Below, piece after piece: positions 32,434 to 43,637 of a stretch of DNA of 61,060 nucleotides; position 1 is the first letter of the stretch; the number at the start of each line of letters is the position of its first letter. The DNA comes from Mastigamoeba balamuthi (Eukaryota; Evosea; Mastigamoebida; Mastigamoebidae). The position numbers and the translations under genes are program-made. The notes under the pieces are model-generated. The model saw nothing but the letters and a program-made list of their open reading frames with translations, was not told the origin of the DNA and ran no database searches. The stretch covers positions 805,133 to 866,192 of the forward strand of contig CACRSC010000005.1 of the NCBI GenBank assembly GCA_902651635.1, written 5' to 3'.

Positions 32434-35400
32434 TCAGTGCAGCAGGCGCGTGACGCTCTCCACCGAGGCCACCGAGCGCTTGCTCAGCACCGCGGGCCTC
32501 CTGCCCAGCTCGCCCTCGCCCGCCCCCCGCAGGCTCTGCTGCGACGTCTCCGAGGCCACCGACGCCCCTGCAGCCGCAGCGGCAGCGGCAGCGGCAGCGA
32601 CGCCCCTGCTGCCCGTCTCCCCGCTGCTCCTGTACGACCCCGAGAGCACGAACGACCGCTGCGAGCGCTCCCTGTGGTCCGTGGGGGTCGGGGGCCGCGG
32701 GGGCTGCGGAGCGGTCGCGGCGGCGTCGTGGACGGCGCGCTCGTCGCGCCAGTTGGCGAGGGCGTCGGGCGAGGGGCGGTGGGCGTAGCAGACCATGTCG
32801 CCCTTGCCCTGGATGGCCAGCAGCCCGCGGCACTCGAAGCTGTAGCGGTCGTGGAGCCTGCGGTGCGTCTCCTCGTTGACCTGCACGCAGCCGGGCGGCC
32901 CCGCGTGCTCCATGCGCGAGGCCACGTTGACCGTGTCGCCCCAGAGGTCGTAGGCGATCTTGCGCGTCCCGATGATGCCGGCGACGACGGGCCCCGCGTT
33001 GACGCCCACGCGCAGCGCCAGGGGGACCTCGGCGGCGGCGTTGCGCGCGGCCAGCGTGCCCAGCAGCGCGACGCTGAAGCGCATGGCGCGGTCCGCGGGG
33101 TCCGCGACGGGCGCGGGCACGCCGCAGGCGGCCATGTAGGCGTTGCCGATGGTCTTGATCTTCTCGACGCCGAACTCGTCGAGCATGTTGTCCCAGACGC
33201 TGAAGACGTCGTTGAGCAGCTGCAGCACGCGCTCGGCGCTCATGGCCTCGGTCAGCGCCGTGAACCCCGCGATGTTGGCGAAGACCACGGCCACCTCGGC
33301 AAACTGGCTCGCCATCATCGCCGCGCGGCCCCCGGCCCCTGCGGCCCCGCGCGGGCCCTCGGCGACGACGACGCCGCCCGCGCCCTCCTCGGTCTGCTCG
33401 GCCATGGCGTTGAGCTGGTCGGCGATCTGCCGCGGGAAGATGTTGAGCAGGAGGCCCTCGGCGCGCTCGCGCTCGTGGCTGAGCTCCTTCTGGTGCTCCT
33501 TGATGGCCGTGATGTCGCGGATGAAGAGCGCAGAGGTCACGCGCCCGTGCACGACGCTCTTGCTCACCGAGATGAGCGAGTGGAACAGCGCCCCGGCCCG
33601 CGTGCGCAGCACCACCTCGGCCGCCGTCAGCCGCTTGGCCCGGGCCGCGTCGCTGTCGCCGAAGATCTCGTCGAGCAGCGCCGCGTTGGCGCCGACGTCG
33701 GCGGGGATGACGACGCCCACGTCGCGCCGCAGGACCTGGTCGGCCGTGTAGCCCGTGATGGCCTCGGCGACGGGGTTGAAGAGCTCGATGACGCGGCTCT
33801 GGTTGCAGAGTATCACGATGTCCTCGCACGCGTCCACGACGCTCTTGGTCAGCCGCTGCTGGTCCCGCTCCCGCTCCTCCTCGGTGCCTCCGCCGGCCCC
33901 GCTGCCGCCGTCTGCGCCCGGGCCGTCGGCCAGCGCGAAGGTCTCGGCGACGGCGGGGACCGAGAGGAGGACCGTGTGGGGCACGAAGAGCATCATCTTG
34001 TATACGTGGGCCACGTCGGCGGCCACAGAGTGCAGCACGTAGTTGGCCGCCACAAAGAGCACGACGACCAGCGGCACGCACGCCGCGAACACGCCCACGA
34101 TGGCGTCCTCGACGGCCCGCTGGTCCTTTTGGTGCGCGTCCTCGAGGTACTGCAGGTCCTCGAGCAGCCACTCGGTCAGCGTGTCCCGCTGCGCGTAGGG
34201 CTCCTCGTAGTACTGCTGCATCGCCTCTGCGTCGGGCATCTCGGTGCTGTTGACTCTGCGCCGTGTGACAGAGCGAGAGAGCGCGTGAGTGAGTGTGAGT
34301 GAGAGAGCGGAGGAGGAGGGGATGCGCACAGCTCGCGGAACGAGTTGGCGAAGTTCTGGAGGCCGTCGACGTAGAAGCGGAGGAAGGTGGAGAGGCCGCG
34401 GCAGTTGGCGACGGGGACCGAGGGCGGGCAGGGCCGCTGGTACCAGAGCTCGTAGAGGTGCGCGTCCGAGACGATGAGCGAGCGGACGCCCAGCGAGCTG
34501 TTGCCGTACTTGAGCGTGCGGTCCGCCGTGATGAAGCGCTGGAAGGACCTGTCGAACAGCGCCACCAGCTGCGCGCGCGTCCACATGGTGCTGTCGCCGA
34601 CGACGAGCTCCTGCGCCCAGAAGAGCAGCTGCGCGACGGAGCTGACGCGGGCGCCCGCGGCCGCGAGCGTCACGCCGTCGTTGGCGTTGGCCGTCGAGAA
34701 CCAGAGCGCCAGGGCGAAGATGACGATGCAGGCGGCGACGGCCACGAGGCACGTGACGACGTAGGCCGCGTTGAGGCGCATGAGCGGCGTCACGTGGCCC
34801 TTGGCCCGCAGCCACCCGTCGTCGCGTGCCCCGCCGCCGCCGCCTGCGCCGCCCGCCGTGAGCCGCTCGAGCGTGTTGATGACGGCCGACTTGGGCAGCT
34901 CCAGGAACATGCGCACGGCCCTCGTCCGCTCCCTGCGCATCTTCAGCACGATGGGCACGTAGAGCACGACCCCCTGCGCTCGCTGGCGTTAGCTGCGCGG
35001 CGGCTGGAGAGGCCCTGGGCGCGCACGAAGATGAAGCCGATGGCCATGGCGGCGGGGAAGAAGCCGTAGAGGAAGTACTTGATGCGGGCGGCCTTGTCGT
35101 GCGAGAGGTCGCGGTAGAGCGTGGCGAGCGTGCGCAGCTCGGTGACGAAGACGGTGACCGAGTTCTCGACGGCGAAGCGGAAGTCGAGGCGCGTCTCGAG
35201 CTGCCCCGCGGGGGCGCTGAGGTTGCAGGCGACGCGGAACGCGTTGAGCAGCATGCAGCCCGCGTCCCAGAGCGGCATCACGCGCGTGTTGTAGAAGCCC
35301 CTGCTGAAGTTGGCGTAGTCGAGCGCCACGTACCTCCGCAGGCTCACCGACGGCTGCGCCCAGAACGCCGCGATGCTGGGGTCCGCGCCGCTCTTGACGA

Positions 35401-37972
35401 ACATGCTGTTGATGCTCTCCTGGAACAGCTCCGCCTTGGCGGCGACCATCGCGCAGTCCCCTCGCGGCGCGGCTGCGGTGGCGTTGAGCTGCGCGTGCTG
35501 GTAGGCGCGGAGGTAGAGGGCGGCCTCGGTGGAGCGCAGGCGCGTGGTGACGCTGCGGGACATGTCGATGAGCGTCGACTGGAACGTGTCCATCGAGGCC
35601 GCCGTCGAGGCGTACATCATGGCGGTGCCGCAGACGCAGGCCGTCACCGTCGCCAGCATCAGCCCGCGCATGGCCCCCGCCGTCGTGCTCCCCGCCCCCT
35701 CGATCTTCCTGCGCGCCGTCCGCATGCGCGCCGCCCGCTCGGCCTGCGCGGTGCCCGCGGACCCCGCAGAGATGAGCGACGCCGCGCTCTTGTAGCTCCC
35801 GCCCGACTCGGACGCCTTCTCCTCCTCCTCGGCCGCCGCCTTGGCCGCCCCAGACGCCTCGGGCGCGTCGCCTGCGTCGCCTGTGTCGCCGGCGTCGCTG
35901 TCGGCTGCGCCCGAGACGACGATGGCGACCTTGGTCCTGCGGACGGTCTTCTTGGACGAGGCCATGGTCCTGGGGCTGTGCCTGCGCTGCATCCTGCGCT
36001 CCTGCTTCTTCTGCAGCCTGTGCTGGTCCTCCTCGAGCTGGTCCGCGACGATCAGCGCCTGGTCTGCCCCCTCGCTGTCGTTCTTGAGCTCCGAGAGGTG
36101 CTTGGCGTAGGCCCTCAGCGCCCTGCGGCATTGCAGTCAGCGCAGAGGGCGAGTGGAGAGAGAGAGAGGCGCACGCGACGCTGTAGGGGTTGTCGCGGAT
36201 GACCGACTGCAGGACGTCGCGGGCCTTGGCCTCGTGCTGGGCGGCGCTGCGGGCGAGGCGCAGGAGCTCCTCGACGTCGAGCGTGTCGGCCTGGCTGCGG
36301 CCCAGCGTCTGCCAGAAGCGCACGCACGAGGCCTTGCAGCGCTCGTGCTCCTTGCGCGCCCCCGCGAGCTCGACCTGCACCTCCTCGCGCGCCTGCTCGC
36401 GCGCCACGGTGCCCAGCGCCCCCTGCAGCGCGCTGGCGATCAGGAACTCGGTGTCGGGCGCCGTCCGCAGGCGCCGCGCGGTCCGCAGGTGCTGCAGCGC
36501 CGCCGCGGGGTCGCAGGCGACCTCGACAAGCACGAGCGCGCGCATGAGCGGCAGCCACGCCTCGTGCGCGTAGTCCTGCTGCGCGCACTCGAGCGCCTCG
36601 AGCGCCCGCGGCAGCAGCGTCGCGGCCTCCTGCCCGCGGGCCCCGAACGCCCGCTTGACGCCGTGCAGGACGTGCGCGGGGCCCTTGAACGCGAGGCCGC
36701 GCTCGGGGATGGGGTCCGTCACGATGCGCTCCATCGCGCGCTGGCGCAGCAGCAGCGCCACGAACCCCGCGGCCCCCGCGGGCACCAGCACCGCGCAGGC
36801 CACGGCGAAGGGCAGCACGCTGGCGCCCCGCAGCAGCGACCCCGCCAGCTGCGCGGCAGCCGCGGCGCTGAGCGCGGAGGCCAGGGCGCCGGCGGCGCAG
36901 TTGGAGAGCTTGCGCCAGAAGGGCAGCAGGTGCCAGAGGGCGCCCAGCAGCGCCAGCGCGCACAGCAGCGAGGCCAGCGCGTGGCCCCACGACCGCGCGT
37001 GCGGCATCCACGCCCGCGTGGCCGACAGCGCCAGCTGCGCCCCCGCCAGCACGACCTGCAGCCGCGGGTGCATCGTCGCCAGCGCCCCGCAGTGCGGCAT
37101 GAACTCGCCCACGCTGCACGGGCACAGGGGCGTCAGGGCCAGAGCCGAGGGGAGGGCAGGGGACACCGGGGCGGGGGGCGCACAAGAACGACGCAAAGGC
37201 CGCGTTGGCGACGAGCAGGAGGAGCGCCACGGCCCCGATCGCGAGCCCCGCGGTGTCCGCGGCGTCGGCGAGCTCTGCGAGGGGGTCCAGCCCGTGCGTG
37301 AGCGCCCGCGAGTGCCCTCGGCGCTGGGAGGCCAGGGAGGCCACGGGGGAGCGCACCGCAGAAGGCCCAGAAGGCTATGGGGAAGACGAGGGCGGGGAGG
37401 GCGTCGAGGCAGAGGCGCCACGCGGCCATCGCCCTCGCGGGCCTCGCCACAGCGCCCCCCGACGCGGCCACCGAGCCCACGGCCACGCGCGTGGCCCGCC
37501 AGCACCGCCACACGTTCCACGCGCCCAGCGCCGCCGCCAGCAGCCCGAACGCGAGCCCCGCGGCCGCAGCGGCCCTGTTGGCGCCCCCGTCGAGCGCCGG
37601 GGCCCGCACGATCGCCAGCCAGCGCGCGGCGGCTGCGAGCGACCCGGGGGCCACGGCCGCCGTCTGCTCGAGGGGCAGCGAGAGGAGCTGCGCGCAGACG
37701 AGGGCCGCAGCGGCGGGGCGGAGGCCGCGGAGGCCGCGGTGGGCGTTGGCGGCGAAGGCGGCCTGCTGGAGGACGCTGTAGCCCGCGCGGGCCGCCGAGG
37801 TGGTCGTCGAGGAGGCGTCGGTCCAGACCGTCGTGGCGTCCGAGGTCACGACCGACGAGGCCGCGGCGCCCAGCACGGAGCCCTGGGCCTCGTCCCAGAC
37901 GCCGCCCTCCGCTGCCTGCTGTGCCGCCTCCTGCTGCTCCTGCTGCTGCTGCGCTGCTGGGGGAGCGGACAT
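32434..37972 (-). CDS. Tiny-macrocysts-like multi-TM protein with PAS and class III cyclase domains
   Basis: Six exons, 37357-37972, 37184-37274, 36175-37113, 35027-36122, 34330-34973 and 32434-34255, give 1735 residues; every intron starts gtgcgc. The N-terminal half has many TM helices and a helical tetratricopeptide-like stretch, the layout of TmcA/TmcB proteins. A second membrane module with extracytosolic loops follows, then a PAS domain (about 1230-1350, [16 protein letters not shown]) and a cyclase homology domain. The cyclase keeps the KIKTIG lysine and the VNVASRM Asn/Arg, but the two metal-binding aspartates are Asn1456 (FANIAGF) and Asn1500 (TIGNAYM). Cyclic nucleotide synthesis by this domain alone is therefore unlikely. 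It may be regulatory or pair with an intact partner, like the mammalian C2 half. Confidence 0.88.
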
Positions 37973-38012
37973 GGTACAGGGCGCTCTGTGCGGCGTGTGC
38001 GCGTGTGACTGC

Positions 38013-38022
38013 GTTATATTAA
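38013..38022 (-). promoter_or_regulatory. TATA-like element of the tmc-like gene
   Basis: On the minus strand the sequence reads cttaatataa about 41 bp upstream of the ATG at 37972. It is the only AT-rich patch in a GC-rich leader. Function is inferred from sequence and spacing. Confidence 0.45.
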
Positions 38023-38261
38023 GGCCGGCAAGGCGGCGGCGTGTCCGGGGGCTATTTCGGGGCGCAGGCCCCGGGTGCCCGGTTGCCCTGATCGGGGCAA
38101 CCGAGAGAGCAGATCGACCAAAGTGGAACTCCGAACACGGCGCTGCTGCACCCCTCTTCTTTGTGCCTCTGCCGCGGGCGGCGGTGTGTGGGATGGGGGC
38201 CTGCGGGGGAGGGATGGCAGGGGCAGGCGGCAGGCGGCAGCCCTGGCCGCTGGGCGGGTCC

Positions 38262-39226
38262 TCAGCCGATGGGCTTGATCTGCGCCGAGATATTTTGTGC
38301 GGAACATTCGGTGAGATTCCGGAATCGCCCCCGTATGCCCGATCGGGGCATCTGTGCACCTTGAAGTGCAGGGCGATCAGGCTGAACACAAAGCACTTGA
38401 GGTCCTGCACCAGGTAGTAGAACGTGCGCAGGCCCTCGGGGTCCTGCGCCTTCTGCACGTCCAGCAGCGACCCGATCTTCGACGTCTGCGCCGCAGGTGA
38501 TCCGACGTTCAGGGGAAAAGATACGGGGATCTCCGGGGGTCAATTGAATCGGGCACCACAAAGGAGATGTGCTGGTCGCCGATGACGACCTCGAGCTCCT
38601 GCTTGCCCTCGCGGTCGGCCGTGGGCCAGAGGTTGTCGTCGGCCTGCATGATGTTGCTCGCCTCGACGATGCGCTTGAGCTCGTCCAGCACCGCCCTGCT
38701 CACGTACGCTGCGGCCACCCATCCCCCACGCCACGTCGGCACCACGTCGCATCACGCAGAACAGAGAGAGCGGGGGCACGTCAGCGATCCTGAAGCGAGT
38801 GGACGTGGCAGGTGCCTGCGTTGACGTGGCGCTGCTATCAAAATCGCGTCGCATCGGGGGAGGACAGCACTGCACAACAAAAGAGAGAGAGAGAGATGAG
38901 GGCAGGGGGTATACTAAGACGTGCCCTTCTTGCGGATGATGACCTCGTTCTTGTACTTGCTGTTGTTGCCGTAGCGCAGCTCCCCGTTGGCCCGGAACTC
39001 AAACTCCAGGAACTCGTGCCCGAACTTCCCGATGTGCCCCACGCTGTGCCGGTGCCGCGCGTGCACGCGCCCGTGTGAGTGTGCCGCGCGTGTGTGTGTA
39101 CCGCGTGTGCGGAGTGCCCGCCACTGCAGACGCCAACGCAGAGAGGAGGCGGGGAGGAGCCACGCGCGGGGCACGAGGTGTGGGGGGGACGCACTAGTAG
39201 CGCACGAAGAAGTCGTCGTTGCTCAT
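38262..39226 (-). CDS. mago: Mago nashi, exon junction complex core subunit
   Basis: Forms a heterodimer with Y14 that locks eIF4A3 on spliced mRNA. Exons 39195-39226, 38925-39043, 38557-38708, 38360-38485 and 38262-38279 give 148 residues (human 146). Recognisable along its length: [114 protein letters not shown] and IKPIG-stop. The last exon is only 18 nt and was located by homology to the family C-terminus. The intron 2 donor is GC (AAGG then gcacgt). Divergent from the CG-1-LRR gene. Confidence 0.97.
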
Positions 39227-39464
39227 CTCTGTTGCGCAGCGGGGCTGAGGCGACAAGAGCGCGCGCAGACTTTTCGGGGGGAGGTCGCCACGTCACGCAT
39301 GTATCTGGGGAGATACGCGTATCATGAGGCCGGGATAATCAAACAGCGCGGTGGCCGTCACTGCGCAGCGGCAGCGGCGGCGGCGCAGAGCGGGCCAGCG
39401 CCGACGAGCAGGAGCAGGAGCGGAGGAGGAGAAGAAGGAGGAGATAGAAGGAGGAGGAGGAAGG
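39227..39464. promoter_or_regulatory. Divergent promoter of Mago and CG-1-LRR genes
   Basis: 238 bp between start codons. It contains gatacgcgtatc, a perfect 12-bp palindrome at 39312-39323, identical to the core of the palindrome at 17684-17699. No TATA box is seen; purine-rich leader sequence precedes the plus-strand ATG at 39465. Confidence 0.5.
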
Positions 39465-40540
39465 ATGGGCGAGGAGCGGGAGCGAGGGTGGGGGGCGGGG
39501 CGAGCGACGCGGGCGATCAGCGGGGCGGAGCTGCGGGGGCTGTTCCCGGGGCAGGCCGAGGCCGCGGGGCGCCTGGACCTGTCGCGGGAGCTGAGCAGCG
39601 AGGACTACGGGCTGCTGCACATGCTGCTGAGCAACGCCCTCCAGGAGCTCATCTCCCTGCGGCCGCCCCCCTCCTTCTCTGGTGCCCTCTCTCTCCCCAT
39701 GCCCCCTCTGCTCCCCTTCTGCTCCCCCTTCTGCTCTCTCTCTCTCGTGTGCTGCTGCTGCTGTGGGGCTGCTCCGCTGCGTCCTCTGCGCTCCTGTGCT
39801 CCTGTGCTGGGAGGGGCCAATGCTGCGTGCGGTCTGCTGCGGTGCTCTCCCTGTGCTGTTCTGTGGGGCGCGTTGTCTGCTGCTCCTCCTCCTGAGGCGG
39901 GCGTGTGGTGCGCAGCAGGCCTCGGTGCCCCTGTTGCCTCTGCCTCGTGGGGTGTGGGCGTGTGGACTTGCCCTCCTGCGCACACCCGCAGCTGAGCAGT
40001 TGCGGTGGGCTAACGCAGGGGGGTGTGTCCCTCTGGCGGGGGAGCAGAGGCGGAGGTGGACCGGGGGCTGCTGTTCCTGTACGACGCGCGGTGCGAGGAG
40101 TACCTGGCCGACGGCATCGAGTGGAAGCAGAGCAAGATGGCCGTCAAGCTGGTCGTGCAGTGCGAGGACACGGGCCACTTCCGCCTCAAGAACCGCAAGG
40201 CGCAGCCCGGCACCCCCGTCATGCGCCGCCAGACCTGGCAGGGCAGCCCCTCGTGCGAGGGCTGGCGCCGCCACGAGTACCGCCTCGTCGTCCGCGAGCA
40301 GTTCTTCAACCCCACCCCCGACGGCGGCATGCGCGAGTGCCGCCAGCTCATCCTCCAGCCCCACCCCTGCCTCGTCCACTACTTCCGCAAGCACCCCCTC
40401 CAGCAGCAGCCCAGCCTGCCCCCTGTGGCCCCCGCGGCCCCTGCGGCTGCTGGCGACGACCAGCCCGACAGGGAGAGGGCCCAGCGCAGCCTCAAGCGGC
40501 GCAAGCCCTCGGCCACCCCGCAGCAGCTCCTGCAGCAGAC

Positions 40541-40578
<38 letters not shown>

Positions 40579-41880
40579 GGGAGGAGGTGCTGGTGCTGCC
40601 CGGGGGAGGGGAGGCGCCCGAGGTGGTGTCGCTGCCGGCGACGACGGAGATGCCCATCATGATGCCCGACGTGGCCGAGAGCGCCGTGGCCGCCGTGCAG
40701 GCCAGCGCGCCGTCGTCGGGGCACTGCTGCGAGCGCACGCGCGTCATCGCCGTCGTCGACGCCTTTGCGGGCGCCGGCAGGCTCACGTGCGTCTTTGGCG
40801 CCGCCAACGTCCCCGCCGACGAGCTCCGCCCGGGCGTCTTCTGCTTCGACACGCCCGCCCGCGAGACCCCGGGCATCATCTTCTGGTGGCTCGTCCCCCG
40901 CCCCTCTGCAGCCGCAGGGTCCCCAGCGGCGGCTGCAGCGTCCCCAGCGGCAGCAGCGGGGGTGGGCAAGTGCAAGTGCAGCGCGCCGACGGCGTTCTAC
41001 CTGCTGCCGTCGACGGAGCGGGGGTTCCTGTCGCTGACGGGGAGCAACCTGGGGGCCAACGCGGGGGCGGCGCAGATGGTGCAGCACTTCAGGCACTGCG
41101 TGCAGGAGCTGGACCTGTCGCAGAACGGGCTGAGCGACTGCGACCTGCTCGAGGGGTTCTACAACCTGACGACGCTGATCCTCGACTCCAACAGGATACA
41201 CAGCGACTCGCGGCTGCCGCGGCTGCCGCGCCTGCGCGTGCTGACGGTCAACAGGAACCAGATCGGCAACCTCGAGCGCTGGGTCGACAACCTCGCCGCC
41301 GCCTGCCCCGCCCTCCAGTACCTCAGCATGCTCGACAACATCGCCTGCCCCTTCCCCCTCGGCCAGCCCCACCACTACTACAACTACAGGCACACTCACA
41401 CTCACTCTCCCTCACACACACACTCTCTCTGTGACGCACAGCTCACTTTGCTCCTCCCCTGCGCGCAGGATCTACGTGCTGAGCCGCCTGCCCCACCTGA
41501 CGCAGCTCGACTCGACAGAGGTGGCCCCCGAGGAGCGCAGGCACGCGTCGTACCTCGTGCCCGAGCAGCCCGAGCCAGAGCAGCCCGAGATCAAGCACGA
41601 GGCCCACGAGGCCCACGCGCAGCAGCAGGAGGCAGCGCAGCCGCCCCAGCACGCCCAGCACGCCCCGCAGCAGCAGGCGGAGGCGGTGGAGGAGCCGGAG
41701 GAGGAGATGGTGGCGGGGGAGCAGGCGCTGCAGGGAGTGCAGGAGGAGCTGCAGCTGCAGGGGGACCCCCTGGCGCTGTCGCCCCTGGCCGAGAGCTTCA
41801 TGGCGTCGGGCTTCGGGGGCAGCCCCCTCTCGTTCTTCATGGAGGACTCGCAGCAGCAGCAGCAGTGCAAGCGTAAGTAA
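39465..41880 (+). CDS. CG-1-like DNA-binding domain plus leucine-rich repeat protein
   Basis: Exons 39465-39681, 40048-41389 and 41469-41880 give 656 residues. Residues about 75-185 (GLLFLYDARCEEYLADGIEWKQ...WRRHEYRLV...HPCLVHYFRKH) follow the order of a CG-1 domain as in CAMTA factors (LFLYDRK, W-K, RRSYWML, VFVHYL), but with low identity. A basic KRRK segment, a poly-Gln run and a low-complexity linker follow. The C-terminal LRR unit (VQELDLSQNGLSDCDLLEGF, LTTLILDSNRIH, LRVLTVNRNQIGNL) ends in the U2A'-type cap (YRIYVLSRLPHLTQLDS). The tail is acidic and Gln-rich. Intron 2 has a GC donor (TACAG then gcacac). A transcriptional role is inference; the CG-1 call should be tested by profile search. 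Confidence 0.65.
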
Positions 41881-42194
41881 CCCCCGCACGTGCCTCGCCC
41901 TGTCCACAGCCCCAGCACCCCCGTCCCGTGTACGAGAGAGCCCCACACGCAACACGCACCACTGCCCCCACATCCCCCCACAACCTGCCCGTATAGCTAA
42001 CAGTGAATCGAGTCTTTAGTAGCCCAGCAGAGTAGCACACACAGCAGAGGAGAGGAGCCCGAGGGCCAGGCGCGCGTGTTGTGCTCCGCATACGAACTCT
42101 GTTCTGTGCGTTGTTGTGGTGGTTATTTTTCATGGCAGACAACAACACCCGGCCTGCTGCCCTGCGCGGTGCGCGCGGCAGGCGCGGCGCTCCC
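41881..42194. other. Convergent 3' spacer
   Basis: Lies between the 3' ends of the CG-1-LRR gene and the VWD-like gene. It must hold both polyadenylation regions. No gene or hairpin of note. Confidence 0.4.
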
Positions 42195-43637
42195 TCAGAC
42201 GTCGATGGGCACCGCGCGCATCGTGATGCTGCCGTGCTGCTTGGAGGGGTTGAGCACGTCGACGCCCTTGCTCTTGCTGCCCGCGGCCTCTGCGGGGGCG
42301 GCCATCTCGCTGCTCCCCGCGGGCGCCGCTGCTGCCGCCGCCCTCCTCTTGTGCACGTAGACGGCCGTCCCCACGGCCGCCCCCGCCAGGGCCGCCACCC
42401 CGGCGACCGCGCAGGCCGCCGCGATGCCGCCGATGGCGCCGGCGCTAAGGCCGCCGGCGGCGGCAGCTGCCGGGGCAGCGACGGCGGCCCAGGCGGTGAA
42501 GTAGGTGGCGGCGGTCTGGGCGTTGGCGCTGGCGAGCTTGGCGCTGGCGGCCGACTCTGCGTTGCCGCTCTGCTCGACGTCCATGCGGCAGGCGGCGAGG
42601 AAGTCGCCCGAGAGCCCCGCGCAGGCGGCGGCGGCGACCTCGGCGACGGCGCGGGCCTCGGCCGGGGAGCGGAGGAGCTGGGCCGAGCGGCGGACGGGGC
42701 TGCCCGGGGGGCACTTGGTGAGCTGGAGCGTCGAGTTGCCGGCGCAGATGCCGTAGATCTCGAGGTCGAGGTAGGGCCCCGTGGTCTTGTCGTTGTCGAC
42801 GAGGTAGACGGTGACGAGCTCGCCGGCGCTGCTGACGATGCTGAGGCTCTTGAACTGCGTGTCCATGCCGTTGATCGACTTGACGCCTGTGCTGAAGATG
42901 TAGCCCTTGGGCGCAGACGACCTGTCCAGCGCGCTGAAGTTGGCCGGCGTGATGACGAACGTGCGCCCGCCCAGCACGAGCGTCACGTTGGCGAGGTAGG
43001 TGACCATGGCCTGCGGCGGGGCGTCGGCGCCGGCCGAGATGTGCATGGCGGTGCTCTGGTAGAGCGTCGCGAACTCCTTGTTGCCGCAGACAAACTGGTT
43101 GCTCCACTTCTGCGCGGTGATCATGCCCATGTGCGGGTCGCCGTACGACTGGAAGTAGCACTGCGGCACGTCCGAGTTGCACAGCGCCGGGTCGTACGTC
43201 TCCTTGACGGCGCCCATGGCCATGGCGAAGTCCCCGCAGGCCGCCGTGTGGCACGCCAGGTAGTTGAACACGCACGTGCAGTTGTCGACGCACGCGCAGT
43301 TGGCCGCCCGCCTGCCCCTGGCCTCGTCGCGCCTCAGGTAGATGATCTCGCTGTCGCTCGTGGGCACGTCGTCGCCGTCGCTCTCGGTGCACTCGCAGTT
43401 GCAGTTGCAGGAGCCGTCGGCGCGCAGGAGGCCGCGCTTGAGGTAGACCTCGTCGCCGGCGCACGTGCACGTCTGGGCCACGGGCGTGCGCTTCCAGTAG
43501 ACCTGGCGCCCCATGCACTTGTCCAGCTCGAACTGGCACCGCTCGATGTCGGCCGAGTGGCCCTCGCACGCCGTCTGCAGCGCCCCCGCGAGGCCCAGCC
43601 CCGCGACCAGCACCACGAGCACCGTCGCCTTCTGCAT
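42195..43637 (-). CDS. Type I membrane protein with Cys-rich ectodomain and GDPH (VWD-like) motif
   Basis: Intronless, 480 residues. Signal peptide MQKATVLVVLVAGLGLAGA. The Cys-rich ectodomain includes TCTCAGDEVYLKRG, CNCNCECTES and CACVDNCTCVFNYL. It is followed by CYFQSYGDPHM and VCGNKEFATLYQS, the start of a VWD-like or repulsive-guidance-molecule-like beta domain. Single TM near the C-terminus (AIGGIAAACAVAGVAALAGAAV), then a short basic and Ser/Pro tail. Probably a surface adhesion or receptor protein; the ligand is unknown. An AT-rich patch (ttattattat, 43661-43670) lies just upstream of the start and could be the core promoter. It is the only multi-domain gene here without introns. Confidence 0.8.
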   Translation of the reverse strand: MQKATVLVVLVAGLGLAGALQTACEGHSADIERCQFELDKCMGRQVYWKRTPVAQTCTCAGDEVYLKRGLLRADGSCNCNCECTESDGDDVPTSDSEIIYLRRDEARGRRAANCACVDNCTCVFNYLACHTAACGDFAMAMGAVKETYDPALCNSDVPQCYFQSYGDPHMGMITAQKWSNQFVCGNKEFATLYQSTAMHISAGADAPPQAMVTYLANVTLVLGGRTFVITPANFSALDRSSAPKGYIFSTGVKSINGMDTQFKSLSIVSSAGELVTVYLVDNDKTTGPYLDLEIYGICAGNSTLQLTKCPPGSPVRRSAQLLRSPAEARAVAEVAAAACAGLSGDFLAACRMDVEQSGNAESAASAKLASANAQTAATYFTAWAAVAAPAAAAAGGLSAGAIGGIAAACAVAGVAALAGAAVGTAVYVHKRRAAAAAAPAGSSEMAAPAEAAGSKSKGVDVLNPSKQHGSITMRAVPIDV

